From assembly GCF_900109045.1 (NCBI RefSeq), contig NZ_FNYL01000003.1, positions 496,001 to 560,000 on the forward strand: DNA of 64,000 bases, read 5' to 3'. A program made the translations under genes and the position numbers. This DNA comes from Dyadobacter sp. SG02. Its GTDB lineage: Bacteria; Bacteroidota; Bacteroidia; Cytophagales; Spirosomataceae. Positions 16,892-25,963 of this stretch are shown here, piece after piece. Below the pieces are notes generated by a model, which did not search any database, had not been told where the DNA came from, and was given only the letters and a program-made list of their open reading frames with translations. Numbering within the stretch: the stretch's first letter is position 1; every line of letters starts with the position of its first letter.

Positions 16892-17326
16892 TTAAACCAG
16901 TTTAAATGCCTGACGCCCCAGCAGCACCCAGTTTCCTTTTACTTTTTGGAATACCATGAACACACCGAGCTTCACCTGCGCAGGGTCTTTTCCCTTATTA
17001 TGGGTGTCGCCATACAGCTTGTGACGGACCAGCGCTACATCACCCGAAATAGAGATCGTTTGCTCGCTGAGGTCGATTTTAGTGAATTTGGATTCTTCGC
17101 TTACGAGCGCGCGGATGAACTCCTTCTGATCTTCCAAAAGACCGTTGGAGTGGCCATAGGAGAGGGAAGGAGAGGTAAGTTTTTTCAAATCGGCTTCGTT
17201 GGCGCTGATAATGGCTGTTTTGAGTTTTTCAACGGTAGCGGCAACTGCCTTTTCATCGGCACTTTGCGCAAATACAAATGCATTGCCTATCAAAAGGAAC
17301 GCGAGGAGCAAAAATGTTTTTTTCAT
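16892..17326 (-). CDS. Exported NTF2-like protein (DUF4440 type)
   Basis: The 144-residue protein has a signal peptide MKKTFLLLAFLLIGNAFVFA followed by Q. The NTF2-like body starts with ADEKAVAATVEKLKTAIIS and holds the SYGHSNGLLEDQKEFI turn. The strand pair is VALVRHKLYG and KLGVFMVFQKVKGNWVLLGR, with a final QAFKLV. This DUF4440-like pattern is common in periplasmic proteins of Bacteroidota; ligand or activity is unknown. It runs in the same direction as the uronate cluster but is separated from it by about 45 bases with no clear link. Confidence 0.78.
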   Translation of the reverse strand: MKKTFLLLAFLLIGNAFVFAQSADEKAVAATVEKLKTAIISANEADLKKLTSPSLSYGHSNGLLEDQKEFIRALVSEESKFTKIDLSEQTISISGDVALVRHKLYGDTHNKGKDPAQVKLGVFMVFQKVKGNWVLLGRQAFKLV

Positions 17327-17372
17327 CGATTAATAAGGAATTAGGATATTACAATTATCGATCGGCGGTCAA

Positions 17373-18689
17373 CTAGATATCAACCCTTTCCATTTTCGGC
17401 GAGAACAAGTGCATTACGCCCCACGCGAGCAGGTATGCGAACCCGCAGATGATAAAAATGACATTGTAGCCTCCGCCGATGTTCCCGGCAGCCTTGTAGT
17501 TGTCGAGAATGATCCCTACCAAAAGAGGAAACAGGATGCCTCCTACTGATCCGGCCATTCCGCCGATACCGACGACCGAACTTACAGCCTTTTTAGGAAA
17601 CATATCCGACGCCGTGGTGAAAATATTTGCGCTCCACGCCTGGTGCGCCGCCGCCGCCAGACTGATCAGCACCACCGCCTGCCAGATATTGGTCGTATAC
17701 TGAGCTGCCATAATGGGCATGACCAGGAATGCAAAAATCAGCATGGAGGTCTTCCTGGCGCGGAACACCGGCCAGCCTTTTTTGATAAAATAACCCGACA
17801 AATAGCCGCCGCCGATACTCCCTATCGTAGTGGCCGTGTACACGATTACAAGTTCCGGGCTCGGTTTTGAAAGATTCAGTTTAAATGCCTCCGCGAAATA
17901 GGAAGGCAGCCAGTAAAGGAAGAACCACCAGATCGGATCGGTAAGCATTTTACCAAATACAAATGCCCAGGTTTGCCGGATTTTGAACAGTTGAAGCCAT
18001 TTTACAGGTGCTTCCTTGCTGGTATCGGGCTCGTTGTCGCTGTGGATATAGTCGTATTCTGCTTTGTTGATATTTTTTTGCTTCGCCGGGATCTCGTACA
18101 TCCGCCACCAGAATATCAGCCATACAAAACCCAGCGCGCCGGTGATGAGAAATGCCTCCTGCCAGCCGTAAGCTCCCAAAATCCAGGGAACCATGATAGG
18201 TGCCACCACCGCGCCGATATTAGCTCCTGAATTGAAAATGCCTGTCGCCAGCGCCCGCTCTTTCTTAGGAAACCATTCGGCGGTAGCCTTAATCGCCACC
18301 GGGAAGTTACCGGCTTCGCCCAACCCGAGAATGGCACGCATGAACCCGAAACTGAATGTGCCGGTTGCGACGGCGTGCAGCATGGCTGCGATACTCCATA
18401 CCACCACGGAGATGACGTAGCCGATTTTGGTACCAATTTTATCGATAATAGCCCCGAAACCAATCAGCGAAAATGCGTAGGCCGCCTGAAACGCCATTAC
18501 AATGTGGCTAAAATCGGATTCCGACCAGCCGAAATCGGCTTCCAGCGTCGGTTTGAGAAGGCCGAGCACCTGGCGGTCGAGGTAGTTGATGGTCGTTGCG
18601 CAAAACAGCAGGGCAACAACGCGCCAGCGGTAGCTGGTTTTTTTGTCCTCCGCCTGGATTTCTGCGGGTTCAGGATTGTGAGAGAGCAT
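17373..18689 (-). CDS. MFS transporter, ExuT/hexuronate type
   Basis: This 438-residue protein has twelve predicted membrane helices, with the MFS loop GFGAIIDKIGTKIGY after the second helix and NYLDRQVLGLLKPTLE at the end of the first. That NYLDR pattern and LGLGEAGNFPVAIKATAEWF are typical of the anion:cation symporter branch that takes up hexuronates. The gene lies at the end of a uronate-catabolic operon and overlaps the tagaturonate reductase gene by 20 bases. Galacturonate or an unsaturated uronate is therefore the likely cargo. It acts in the inner membrane. Confidence 0.88.
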   Translation of the reverse strand: MLSHNPEPAEIQAEDKKTSYRWRVVALLFCATTINYLDRQVLGLLKPTLEADFGWSESDFSHIVMAFQAAYAFSLIGFGAIIDKIGTKIGYVISVVVWSIAAMLHAVATGTFSFGFMRAILGLGEAGNFPVAIKATAEWFPKKERALATGIFNSGANIGAVVAPIMVPWILGAYGWQEAFLITGALGFVWLIFWWRMYEIPAKQKNINKAEYDYIHSDNEPDTSKEAPVKWLQLFKIRQTWAFVFGKMLTDPIWWFFLYWLPSYFAEAFKLNLSKPSPELVIVYTATTIGSIGGGYLSGYFIKKGWPVFRARKTSMLIFAFLVMPIMAAQYTTNIWQAVVLISLAAAAHQAWSANIFTTASDMFPKKAVSSVVGIGGMAGSVGGILFPLLVGIILDNYKAAGNIGGGYNVIFIICGFAYLLAWGVMHLFSPKMERVDI

Positions 18690-20205
18690 ATTCCGTTTTT
18701 TCTAGAAGCGTTTTAAGTGTTTCAGTAATACCAATTTGCGCAATGGATTGTAGATATCTGACGATGGAACTGTGTACAGAATCGATTTTATTCAAATCAC
18801 GGCCCCAGATCGACTGCTCTTTCAGTATCGCTTGTACCATGTCGGGCAGCGATGCCATTTGCCATTTCTGGTAAAAGAACGGGGCTTTCGGGTCCTGGAT
18901 CAGGTAAGGCACGCCTTCAATACGGCCGTAGTAGTGATCGCCCTCTTTTTTCACGACTTTCATAAAATGAATGAAAACCGCGAGCCCGAAGGTCATATAC
19001 TCGGGCAGGTAGCCATTTTTTGCTTCGTAGTTCAAATAGGTAGGGATCACCCTGGAAAGAATCTTGGCAGAGTAATTTTGGTTGATATTGAACCACTTGT
19101 GTAGAATATGCGGGTTGCGGAAACGATCGGCGACCTGGCGGCTGAATGCCAGCGCTACTTCCGGGCGGACGTCGTAAGGAATGGATGTCGCGATTTCACT
19201 TTCCATTAAATGCGTAATGTATGCGGAAAAGAACGGGTCGTTCATCGCTTCGACTACGGTTTTGAACCCACACAAATGCGCCAGACCGCCCCCCAAAGTG
19301 TGAGGGCCGTTAAGCAGCCGCAGTTTGAGTTCCCGGTATTGTTCGATGTCCGGCTCAATAATGAGCCCCTCGTCGATGCCGTAAAAGCCGATTTTTTGGC
19401 GGATACGCTCATCGCCTTCGATAGCCCACAAATGGTAATGCTCGGTCGCGATCAGCAGCTCGTCGCGGTAACCGAGTTCTTCTTCCAGTTCTTTCAGGCG
19501 TATTTCGTCGGGCTTGCCGGGTACGATGCGGTCGACCAGCGAGTTGCAGAAGAAGTTGCATTGTTCGATCCAGTCGATGAATGCGCCTTCGAGGCCGTTG
19601 CGGTGGGCGAGTTCGAGGATGATGGATTCGAGCTTTTTGCCATTATCGGCGATTAATTCCGTTGGAATAATGGTTATGCCAAAATCGGGGTTGCCGCTGA
19701 ATGCCACATAGCGCGCATACAGGAACGCCAGCAACTTCCCGGGAAACGACACCGGCGGCCATTGGTAAATATCGTCCTGAACGAGTTGAATACCGGTTTC
19801 CGTGGTATTGGATATCACAATGCTCACCGCCGGGTTTTTGGCCAGGTCCAGCACGAGCGACCATTGTGTTTTGGCCGAAAGCACGCGGCTGATCGCCGAA
19901 GAGATGATATTTTCCTCCTTCGCTTCCCCATTCTGAATGCCTCGTGAGCAGATCGTGTAAAGGTTGTCCTGTCGCTCGAATGCCTTGGTATCACCCTGGT
20001 CGGTGGATTTCACGACCACGATCCGGCCGTTGAAGACGCCTTGCCGGTTGGCTTTGTCTATGAAATAGTCGGCCAGGCCGCGGAGGAATGCGCCGGTACC
20101 GAATTGCAGCACTTTCTCCGGCAGCTGGAACACGGAATCATCGGCCACTACCACGGCGGGCTGGCTCCTGAGCTGGCGAAGGTTTTCCCGGAAGAGGTAG
20201 CCCAT
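18670..20205 (-). CDS. uxaB: Tagaturonate reductase (mannitol dehydrogenase family)
   Basis: The protein has 511 residues. The N-terminal Rossmann part has VLQFGTGAFLRGLADYFIDK near residue 33 and IVVVKSTDQGD; the catalytic domain has LRLLNGPHTLGGGLAHLCG with the lysine-histidine type helices of polyol dehydrogenases. UxaB reduces tagaturonate to altronate with NADH in galacturonate breakdown. Its position between the ExuT-like transporter gene and a GH105 gene supports this. UxaA, UxaC and the KDG kinase and aldolase genes are not in this window. Fructuronate reductase (UxuB) is an alternative of the same family. Confidence 0.88.
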   Translation of the reverse strand: MGYLFRENLRQLRSQPAVVVADDSVFQLPEKVLQFGTGAFLRGLADYFIDKANRQGVFNGRIVVVKSTDQGDTKAFERQDNLYTICSRGIQNGEAKEENIISSAISRVLSAKTQWSLVLDLAKNPAVSIVISNTTETGIQLVQDDIYQWPPVSFPGKLLAFLYARYVAFSGNPDFGITIIPTELIADNGKKLESIILELAHRNGLEGAFIDWIEQCNFFCNSLVDRIVPGKPDEIRLKELEEELGYRDELLIATEHYHLWAIEGDERIRQKIGFYGIDEGLIIEPDIEQYRELKLRLLNGPHTLGGGLAHLCGFKTVVEAMNDPFFSAYITHLMESEIATSIPYDVRPEVALAFSRQVADRFRNPHILHKWFNINQNYSAKILSRVIPTYLNYEAKNGYLPEYMTFGLAVFIHFMKVVKKEGDHYYGRIEGVPYLIQDPKAPFFYQKWQMASLPDMVQAILKEQSIWGRDLNKIDSVHSSIVRYLQSIAQIGITETLKTLLEKTEYALSQS

Positions 20206-20216
20206 AGCATTTAAAT

Positions 20217-22154
20217 TTACTTTTTAACAACCTGTTTCAACAACCAACCGGCGAGGTCTTTGCCCGCCTCGAAATTTTCGAAGCTGGTATCGATCCTCCT
20301 GCCGTCAACATATTCATTGTAAAGCCATGGATCGCCCACGGCGAACACAGTACCCTTACCATATTTGGAAATACCCAAAATGACGTCGCCCTGGTCGGTC
20401 AGCAATGGTTTGGCGGGCGGCGTGAGGGCGAGCGGTGAAAGTTCTTTAATGTAAATTTTTTGGGTGTGTGGAAAAACGGCTTTTGCCCCGGCGGTGATCA
20501 TCAGTTTACCCTGCTCGAACTGCGTGCCTTGCACCATATTCCGGTTCTTATTCGTGAACTGGATGCCGAATTTCGCAGCCAGTTTATTGAAATGCGGGAT
20601 TTCGCAATTGGCGGTGTCGTTCGCCATGAGTACCAGTACGCCGCCTGCTTTCACCCATTTTTCAATCTCCGAAATAGATTTATCGTCGATAAAATGTGGC
20701 TCGGACGTTTCTTTTTTGGTGTCCGGGTCGACGATAACATAGATATCAATGCCTTTCAAGCTCGCGGCAGCAGGTGCTGCGGGAATTGAAACCGTTTTAG
20801 CACCCAACTCACGGAAAGTATTGCCCCAAAGCCAGAAACCCGAGTGCATGCGGTCCTCCCAGGTGTAATGGAATTGCTCTGGCGCGCCGGTCAGGTCTTT
20901 GCGGGTTTCGTGGTTGAAATAGTAGTCTAAACCGATGGTTTTTCCCTTTCCAACGGCATTCTCCGCCGCGATTTCCATTTCAATACTCGCAAAAATGAAT
21001 GGACCGATGCCTTTGAGATCGTTTTTACGAATAGGCTCGCTGAGGTAATATTCATAAGTGCCGTCGCGGTAAGGCGTGCCGCCCAGGCCACCCACGCTCA
21101 CGGTTTTATTAAGGCTTAAAGAGCCATTGTCTTCTTTTTCTACAAAATTTTGAAGGATTCCCTGGTAACCTTTCTTTGCATTCATAGCAAATTTTTCAGG
21201 GATGTAGCCCAGTCGCGCGCCTTTCGCGAGCGCATATACGAACATGCACGAGGCCGATGCCTCGAGGTAGTTGCCGGCACGTTTGCCCTGGTCGATCACC
21301 TGGTACCAGGCACCCGATTCCGCGTCCTGGTATTTGGCCAGAACAGGGGCTAATCTTTGCAAATAGCCGATCAGCTGCGCTCTGCCGGGATGCTGCGCCG
21401 GCAGGTAATCCAGCACGTCCACGAGCGCGATGGCGTACCAGCCAATGGCCCGCGCCCAGAAACTCTGGGAACGGCCTGTTGTCTTATCCGCCCATTTCTG
21501 CTCGCGGCTTTCGTCATAGGCGTGGTAAACGAGCCCTGTTTTTTCGTCGACGGCATATTTTTCAATTAATGCAAATTGCCTGACGATGTCGTCGAAATGC
21601 TCGGGATGGTGGAAAATGGCGCTATACTCGGCGGCGAATGGCTCGCCCATGAAAAGGCCGTCCAGCCACATTTGGTTGGGGTAGCGCTTTTTGTGCCAGT
21701 AACCGCCTTCTTTCGTGCGGGGCTGCTCTTCGAGTTGCTTCCAGAGCAGGTCGGCGGCTTTTTTGTACTTCTCCTTGTCGGGCTGGGATTGCTGGTACAA
21801 GGTCAGCAATGCACGACCGGGCGGGATGTTGTCGATGTTGTATTCGTCGGAGCGGTAAGTGCGGATGCTGCCGTCGGGGCGCACGTATTGGTCGATGTCC
21901 TTACGGATGTATTCGAAATATTTGCCTTCACCCGTCCGGTACCACACTTTTTCAATAGCTTTCAGCATCAGCCCCTGCTCATAGTCCCATTTCGTCGCCG
22001 TGTTTTTGCCGACGAGGATCGAATCCTTATGATTAGCCATAAAGGAATCCGCCATTTGCCGGGAAAGCGGCAATTCCTGGGCTGTCGACCAGGTAGTTGC
22101 GAGGCAGGCGATCCAGAGTGGAAAAGAGCGGGTACGGGGTAGCGAAATGGCCAT
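20217..22154 (-). CDS. GH105 unsaturated rhamnogalacturonyl/glucuronyl hydrolase with a C-terminal DUF4350-like domain
   Basis: The start at 22154 gives a signal peptide (MAISLPRTRSFPLWIACLAT, cut near STAQ); the longer frame runs into the cupin gene. The GH88/105 (alpha/alpha)6 barrel occupies about residues 30-390. Its motifs include WLDGLFMGEPFAAEYSAIFH, with the catalytic aspartate, then FWARAIGWYAIALVDVLDYL and YLEASASCMFVYALAKGARL. Residues from about 460 to the end (IYVIVDPDTKKET, WVKAGGVLVLMAND, KYGKGTVFAVGDPWLYNEY) look like a DUF4350/amidotransferase-like domain. It cleaves the unsaturated uronic acid from oligosaccharides made by pectin lyases, in the periplasm. Its product feeds KdgF and KduI next door. 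Confidence 0.9.
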   Translation of the reverse strand: MAISLPRTRSFPLWIACLATTWSTAQELPLSRQMADSFMANHKDSILVGKNTATKWDYEQGLMLKAIEKVWYRTGEGKYFEYIRKDIDQYVRPDGSIRTYRSDEYNIDNIPPGRALLTLYQQSQPDKEKYKKAADLLWKQLEEQPRTKEGGYWHKKRYPNQMWLDGLFMGEPFAAEYSAIFHHPEHFDDIVRQFALIEKYAVDEKTGLVYHAYDESREQKWADKTTGRSQSFWARAIGWYAIALVDVLDYLPAQHPGRAQLIGYLQRLAPVLAKYQDAESGAWYQVIDQGKRAGNYLEASASCMFVYALAKGARLGYIPEKFAMNAKKGYQGILQNFVEKEDNGSLSLNKTVSVGGLGGTPYRDGTYEYYLSEPIRKNDLKGIGPFIFASIEMEIAAENAVGKGKTIGLDYYFNHETRKDLTGAPEQFHYTWEDRMHSGFWLWGNTFRELGAKTVSIPAAPAAASLKGIDIYVIVDPDTKKETSEPHFIDDKSISEIEKWVKAGGVLVLMANDTANCEIPHFNKLAAKFGIQFTNKNRNMVQGTQFEQGKLMITAGAKAVFPHTQKIYIKELSPLALTPPAKPLLTDQGDVILGISKYGKGTVFAVGDPWLYNEYVDGRRIDTSFENFEAGKDLAGWLLKQVVKK

Positions 22155-22164
22155 CTGGAACAGT

Positions 22165-22521
22165 TTATACCTTTGGAATATTGACAAAATCTTCCCGCAT
22201 TGGGGTAAAAATATCGACCAGCATGCCGGCCGAAAGGCACAATGCACCATGCACGACATGGGGAGGAATGTGATAGACATCGCCCTGCCGCAAAACCTGC
22301 TTCCGCTCACCGATTGTTATCTCGAATTCGCCGCTTTCGACATAGCTCATCTGGGTATGGAAATGGCTGTGCAAGGTCCCGATCCCGCCTTTTTCAAATG
22401 CGACTTTCACCATCATCAGGTTGTCGTCATAGGCCATGATCTTGCGTTTCAGGCCGCCTCCAAGGTCTTCCCAGGCGATTTCGCCGTCGGCGATGAATTC
22501 TTTTTCTTTGAATGCTTCCAT
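22165..22521 (-). CDS. kdgF: Cupin, KdgF-type uronate ring-opening protein
   Basis: This single-domain cupin of 118 residues has the metal site in TLHSHFHTQMSYVESGEFE (His51, His53 and Gln57 likely) and the second cupin motif in YHIPPHVVHGA (His91). KdgF opens 4,5-unsaturated galacturonate to the linear keto acid used by KduI. The gene lies between GH105 and kduI, overlapping kduI by one base (TAATG), which fits this role exactly. A sugar-binding regulator-type cupin is less likely. Confidence 0.88.
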   Translation of the reverse strand: MEAFKEKEFIADGEIAWEDLGGGLKRKIMAYDDNLMMVKVAFEKGGIGTLHSHFHTQMSYVESGEFEITIGERKQVLRQGDVYHIPPHVVHGALCLSAGMLVDIFTPMREDFVNIPKV

Positions 22522-23351
22522 TATCTGAGATCGCCGATCAATACCGGGTCCATGTCTGTATAATCCTTATTTTCACCCGCCATTCCCCAAATGAATGCGT
22601 AGTTGGACGTGCCGCAGCCGGAATGGACCGACCACGGTGGCGAAATAACCGCCTGCCGATTAGCCACCCACAAATGCCGGGTTTCCGAAGGTTCGCCCAT
22701 TAAATGCAATACCCTTTGATTTTCAGGGACATCGAAATAGCAATAGGCTTCCATGCGCCTGTCGTGTACGTGTGAAGGCATGGTATTCCAAACGCTACCC
22801 GTTTGTAATACCGTAAGGCCCATTACCAGCTGGCAGCTCTGAATGCCGTCCAAATGAATGTATTTGTAAATGGTACGGTGGTTCGAAGTCTCCATACTGC
22901 CCACGGTGGCCGGCGTCGCGTCTTCCTTTGTGAATAACCGGGTCGGGTGCGTGTGGTGCGCGGGCGAGGACAGCAGGTAGTAAGCGGCTGGTTCCGAAGG
23001 ATTTTTGCTGGTAAGCAACACCTCTTTTGTGCCTTTTCCAATATAGACACAACCCAGCTTGCTGATTGCGAAATGCTCTCCGTCGGCAATGACTTCGCCG
23101 TCGCCACCGATATTGATAATGCCTATTTCGCGCCTTTCGAGGAAATAGGAGGCTTTCAATGCATCGAATACGGGGATTGCCAGCGGCGTGGCCAATGGAA
23201 TGGCGCCGCCGATGATCACGCGGTCGTAATGGCTGTATACGAAATGGATTTCGCCTTCCTGGAAAATATCTTTAACAAGGAAATTGTCGCGCAGGGCATC
23301 GGTGTCCATTTGCGCTACTTCTTTCCGGCTGCTTTCAAATCTGATTTGCAT
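22521..23351 (-). CDS. kduI: 5-dehydro-4-deoxy-D-glucuronate isomerase
   Basis: The protein has 276 residues, the usual KduI length. Family landmarks are FLERREIGIINIGGDGEV, SSPAHHTHPTRLFTKED and NTMPSHVHDRRMEAYCYFD. The histidines, the glutamate of the zinc site in the last two, and a C-terminal SPPWSVHSGCGTSNYAFIWG are all present. KduI converts 5-keto-4-deoxyuronate to 2,5-diketo-3-deoxygluconate, which KduD then reduces. It sits between kdgF and kduD in pathway order. Confidence 0.95.
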   Translation of the reverse strand: MQIRFESSRKEVAQMDTDALRDNFLVKDIFQEGEIHFVYSHYDRVIIGGAIPLATPLAIPVFDALKASYFLERREIGIINIGGDGEVIADGEHFAISKLGCVYIGKGTKEVLLTSKNPSEPAAYYLLSSPAHHTHPTRLFTKEDATPATVGSMETSNHRTIYKYIHLDGIQSCQLVMGLTVLQTGSVWNTMPSHVHDRRMEAYCYFDVPENQRVLHLMGEPSETRHLWVANRQAVISPPWSVHSGCGTSNYAFIWGMAGENKDYTDMDPVLIGDLR

Positions 23352-23393
23352 GTTATGCGGCTACTTTTGAATTTCTTTGGATTAATAGTTTGG

Positions 23394-24164
23394 TTAACGG
23401 CCCATCCAGCCGCCATCGACGACCAATGTGGTTCCATGCACGTAACTCGCGGCTTCGGAAGCCAGGAACAGCGTCGGACCTTTGAAATCTTCCGGCAATC
23501 CCCAGCGCCCCGCCGGAATGCGGTCGAGGATCGACTTGCTGCGTACCGGGTCGTTGCGTAATGCCTCGGTATTGTCGGTGTTAATGTAACCCGGCGCGAT
23601 GGCGTTCACATTCACGCCTTTACCGGCCCATTCGTTGGCCAAAGCCTTCACCAGGCCACCGATAGCACTTTTCGAAGCGGTATATCCGGGCACATTAATG
23701 CCTCCCTGAAAAGTCAGGAGCGATGCTGTAAATATGATTTTGCCCGACCCGCGCGCGATCATTTCCCTGCCCAGCTCGCGGGCGAGTATATATGGCGCGT
23801 CCAGGTTGATGTTCAGTACCTTATCCCAATATTCGTCGGGGTGTTCGGCTGCTGGCTCGCGTAGGATAATTCCCGCGTTATTGACAAGAATGTCGATGAC
23901 CGGGTGATCCTTTTTGACCTGGTCGATGAACTGGTAAAGCTTTGCGCGATCGCCCAGATCGGCCTGGTAGGGATAAAATTTCCGGCCGGTTTGCCGAATT
24001 GCGCGTTCTGTTTCGCTACCTTCCCTGAATTCAGAAGAGGCTACGCCGATAATATCCGCACCGGCTTCGGCGAGCGCTTCGGCCATGGCTTTCCCAATGC
24101 CGCGATTGCAGCCGGTTACCAAAGCGGTCTTTCCGGTCAGATCAAATAAATTAACGGTATTCAT
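23394..24164 (-). CDS. kduD: 2-dehydro-3-deoxy-D-gluconate 5-dehydrogenase
   Basis: This 256-residue classical SDR has the cofactor motif TGCNRGIGKAMAEALAEAGAD, NNAGI near 90, and the catalytic YTASKSAIGGLVKALANEW with serine upstream in FTASLL. It is the KduD branch by its NAIAPGYINTDNTEALRNDP and SYVHGTTLVVDGGWMGR segments. It makes 2-keto-3-deoxygluconate (KDG). As the first gene of the operon it lies closest to the divergent LacI-family gene, so its promoter is probably controlled from the intergenic region. Confidence 0.93.
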   Translation of the reverse strand: MNTVNLFDLTGKTALVTGCNRGIGKAMAEALAEAGADIIGVASSEFREGSETERAIRQTGRKFYPYQADLGDRAKLYQFIDQVKKDHPVIDILVNNAGIILREPAAEHPDEYWDKVLNINLDAPYILARELGREMIARGSGKIIFTASLLTFQGGINVPGYTASKSAIGGLVKALANEWAGKGVNVNAIAPGYINTDNTEALRNDPVRSKSILDRIPAGRWGLPEDFKGPTLFLASEAASYVHGTTLVVDGGWMGR

Positions 24165-24390
24165 TAATGGGTTTGTGATTTGTCTTTTTCGGGGTATCCG
24201 ATAATTTTAGCGTCGGTAGTAAATAGACCCCAGCCAAACGATGTTAGACTGAATAATCAGAAAAATCAAATAACGAATTGTCTTTTTTTGTGCAATCGTT
24301 ATCGGGAACGTTGTCAGTTGAGCCGGATGATTGTAAATTTTAAGATAAATTGGCAGTCCGGCAGCGCAGGGAAGAAAGGCGGGGGATATT
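24165..24390. promoter_or_regulatory. Divergent control region of the uronate operon and its LacI-family gene
   Basis: These 226 bases separate kduD (minus) from the LacI-family gene (plus). They are AT-rich and hold small inverted repeats such as CGTT-N6-AACG at about 24298. No motif is strong enough to name an operator. A GGGGGA purine run at 24381-24386 precedes the TTG start. Confidence 0.45.
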
Positions 24391-25464
24391 TTGAAACGAA
24401 TAATAAGTTGGAATAAACCAATTTTTCCATTGGAAACCATCACCATCAAGGATATTGCAAAAGCACTGAACCTGTCGACCTCGACGGTTTCACGTGCATT
24501 GAGAAATAGTTACGAGATTAACCCTGAGACTAAAAAACTGGTCATGGAGTACGCCGAGCGGATGAATTACCGCCCGAATCCCATTGCATTGAGTTTGAAG
24601 GACAGTAAAAGCAAGTCGATAGGCGTCATCATCCCCGAAATTGCGAACCACTTTTTCTCGCAGCTTATTAACGGAATCGAATCCATTGCCTATAACCTGG
24701 GCTATCACGTCGTGATTTTTCAAAGCCATGATTCCTATGAAAGGGAAGTGGCAAATACCAACTATCTGGTTTCCAGGCGTGTGGATGGGTTGCTGGTGTC
24801 GCTGGCGAGCCTTACGACGAATCTCGTGCATTTTCAGGAGCTAATGGAAAAAGGGCTGCCGATCGTGTTCCTCGACCGCGTACCTAACGATATCGAGACG
24901 CACAAGGTGGTGGCCGACAATTTCACCGGAAGTTACGAGGCTACCGAGCATCTGATCCTTTCCGGCCGCAGGCGTATCGCGCATTTGACGAGCCCTATTT
25001 ATTTATCAATTACAACGGAACGGCTCGCCGGTTACAAGAAGGCATTGGAAGATTACGGCATTCCATTTGATGAGTCGTATGTTAAATACTGTTTGTACGG
25101 AGGGAAAATAGAGGCGGAGAACGAAGCCGCGATCGATGAACTGCTCACGCTGCCGGAGCCACCCGATGCCATATTTACTGCCAGCGACCGCCTTACGACC
25201 GGGTGCATGTCGGTATTTCAAAGAAAAGGCATCCGCGTGCCCGATGAAGTTGCGATCGTCGGTTTTACCAACATCAGCGTGGCCAATTTGCTCAATCCGC
25301 CATTGACGACCGTCATGCAGCCTGCTATGGAAATGGGACAACAGGCCGTCGAACTGCTGATCCGGTTGATAGAACATCCCCAAAAGGACGAGAAATTCGA
25401 AACGCGCTCACTCAAAACTGCATTGACAATACGGGAATCGTCTGTGGGAAAAACCGTAGTTTAG
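24391..25464 (+). CDS. LacI-family transcriptional regulator, likely of the uronate operon
   Basis: The helix-turn-helix ITIKDIAKALNLSTSTVSRA lies near residues 17-36, followed by the hinge YRPNPIALSLKDSKSKSIGV. A periplasmic-binding-protein-like effector domain follows (GVIIPEIANHFFSQLINGIE, IFTASDRLTTGCMSV, VPDEVAIVGFTN). The first codon is TTG at 24391, with GGGGGA seven to nine bases upstream. A second TTG at 24433 (ETITIKDIAK) is nearer the usual LacI start, and there is no ATG near. The divergent position next to kduD points to control of pectin/uronate genes, with KDG or a diketo acid as likely inducer. Confidence 0.88.
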   Translation: MKRIISWNKPIFPLETITIKDIAKALNLSTSTVSRALRNSYEINPETKKLVMEYAERMNYRPNPIALSLKDSKSKSIGVIIPEIANHFFSQLINGIESIAYNLGYHVVIFQSHDSYEREVANTNYLVSRRVDGLLVSLASLTTNLVHFQELMEKGLPIVFLDRVPNDIETHKVVADNFTGSYEATEHLILSGRRRIAHLTSPIYLSITTERLAGYKKALEDYGIPFDESYVKYCLYGGKIEAENEAAIDELLTLPEPPDAIFTASDRLTTGCMSVFQRKGIRVPDEVAIVGFTNISVANLLNPPLTTVMQPAMEMGQQAVELLIRLIEHPQKDEKFETRSLKTALTIRESSVGKTVV

Positions 25465-25483
25465 CGGAAAAACCACATTACTA

Positions 25484-25960
25484 ATGATCAGCCTGCGTAT
25501 CGATGGAGCATTGTTCAATTACAGGGTCGCCGGCGTGGCGGTGCTGAATGGCAAGGTGCTTCTGCATAAAGCCCCTTCCGACAATTTCTGGACGCTCCCA
25601 GGCGGACGCTGCGAATTGTTTGAGTTTTCCAAAGACACTTTACAACGTGAAATGCAGGAAGAAACCAGCCTGAACGCCGAGGCCGGTGAAATGCTGTGGG
25701 TTTCCGAGAATTTCTTCCTTTACAATGGCGATAAGTACCACGAAATAGGTTTCTATTTTGAAATGCAGATCAAGGACCTGCCCGATCAGGAAGATTTCCT
25801 GGGCGTCGAAGGGCAGGATGAGCTGCTTTTTCACTGGCATGCCGTCACCGACCTGCATTCGATCCGTGTCTATCCCGAGTTCCTGGCCGATGCTTTGGCG
25901 AAAAAGCCGCTTGAAAAGGGGCATTTCAGCTCCCCATTCCGCGATCTCGACGCCGGGTAG
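25484..25960 (+). CDS. Nudix hydrolase
   Basis: The 158-residue protein has a Nudix box at GGRCELFEFSKDTLQREMQE followed by ETSL. The box keeps the leading glycine, glutamate, RE pair and EE pair, with Ser in place of the late Gly. The family splits nucleoside diphosphates linked to another group; this subtype (IDGALFNYRVAGVAVLNGKV start) is often labelled as acting on nucleotides or damaged metabolites. It follows the LacI-family gene by 19 bases and may share its transcript. It converges with the GH31 gene. Confidence 0.88.
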   Translation: MISLRIDGALFNYRVAGVAVLNGKVLLHKAPSDNFWTLPGGRCELFEFSKDTLQREMQEETSLNAEAGEMLWVSENFFLYNGDKYHEIGFYFEMQIKDLPDQEDFLGVEGQDELLFHWHAVTDLHSIRVYPEFLADALAKKPLEKGHFSSPFRDLDAG

Positions 25961-25963
25961 CTG

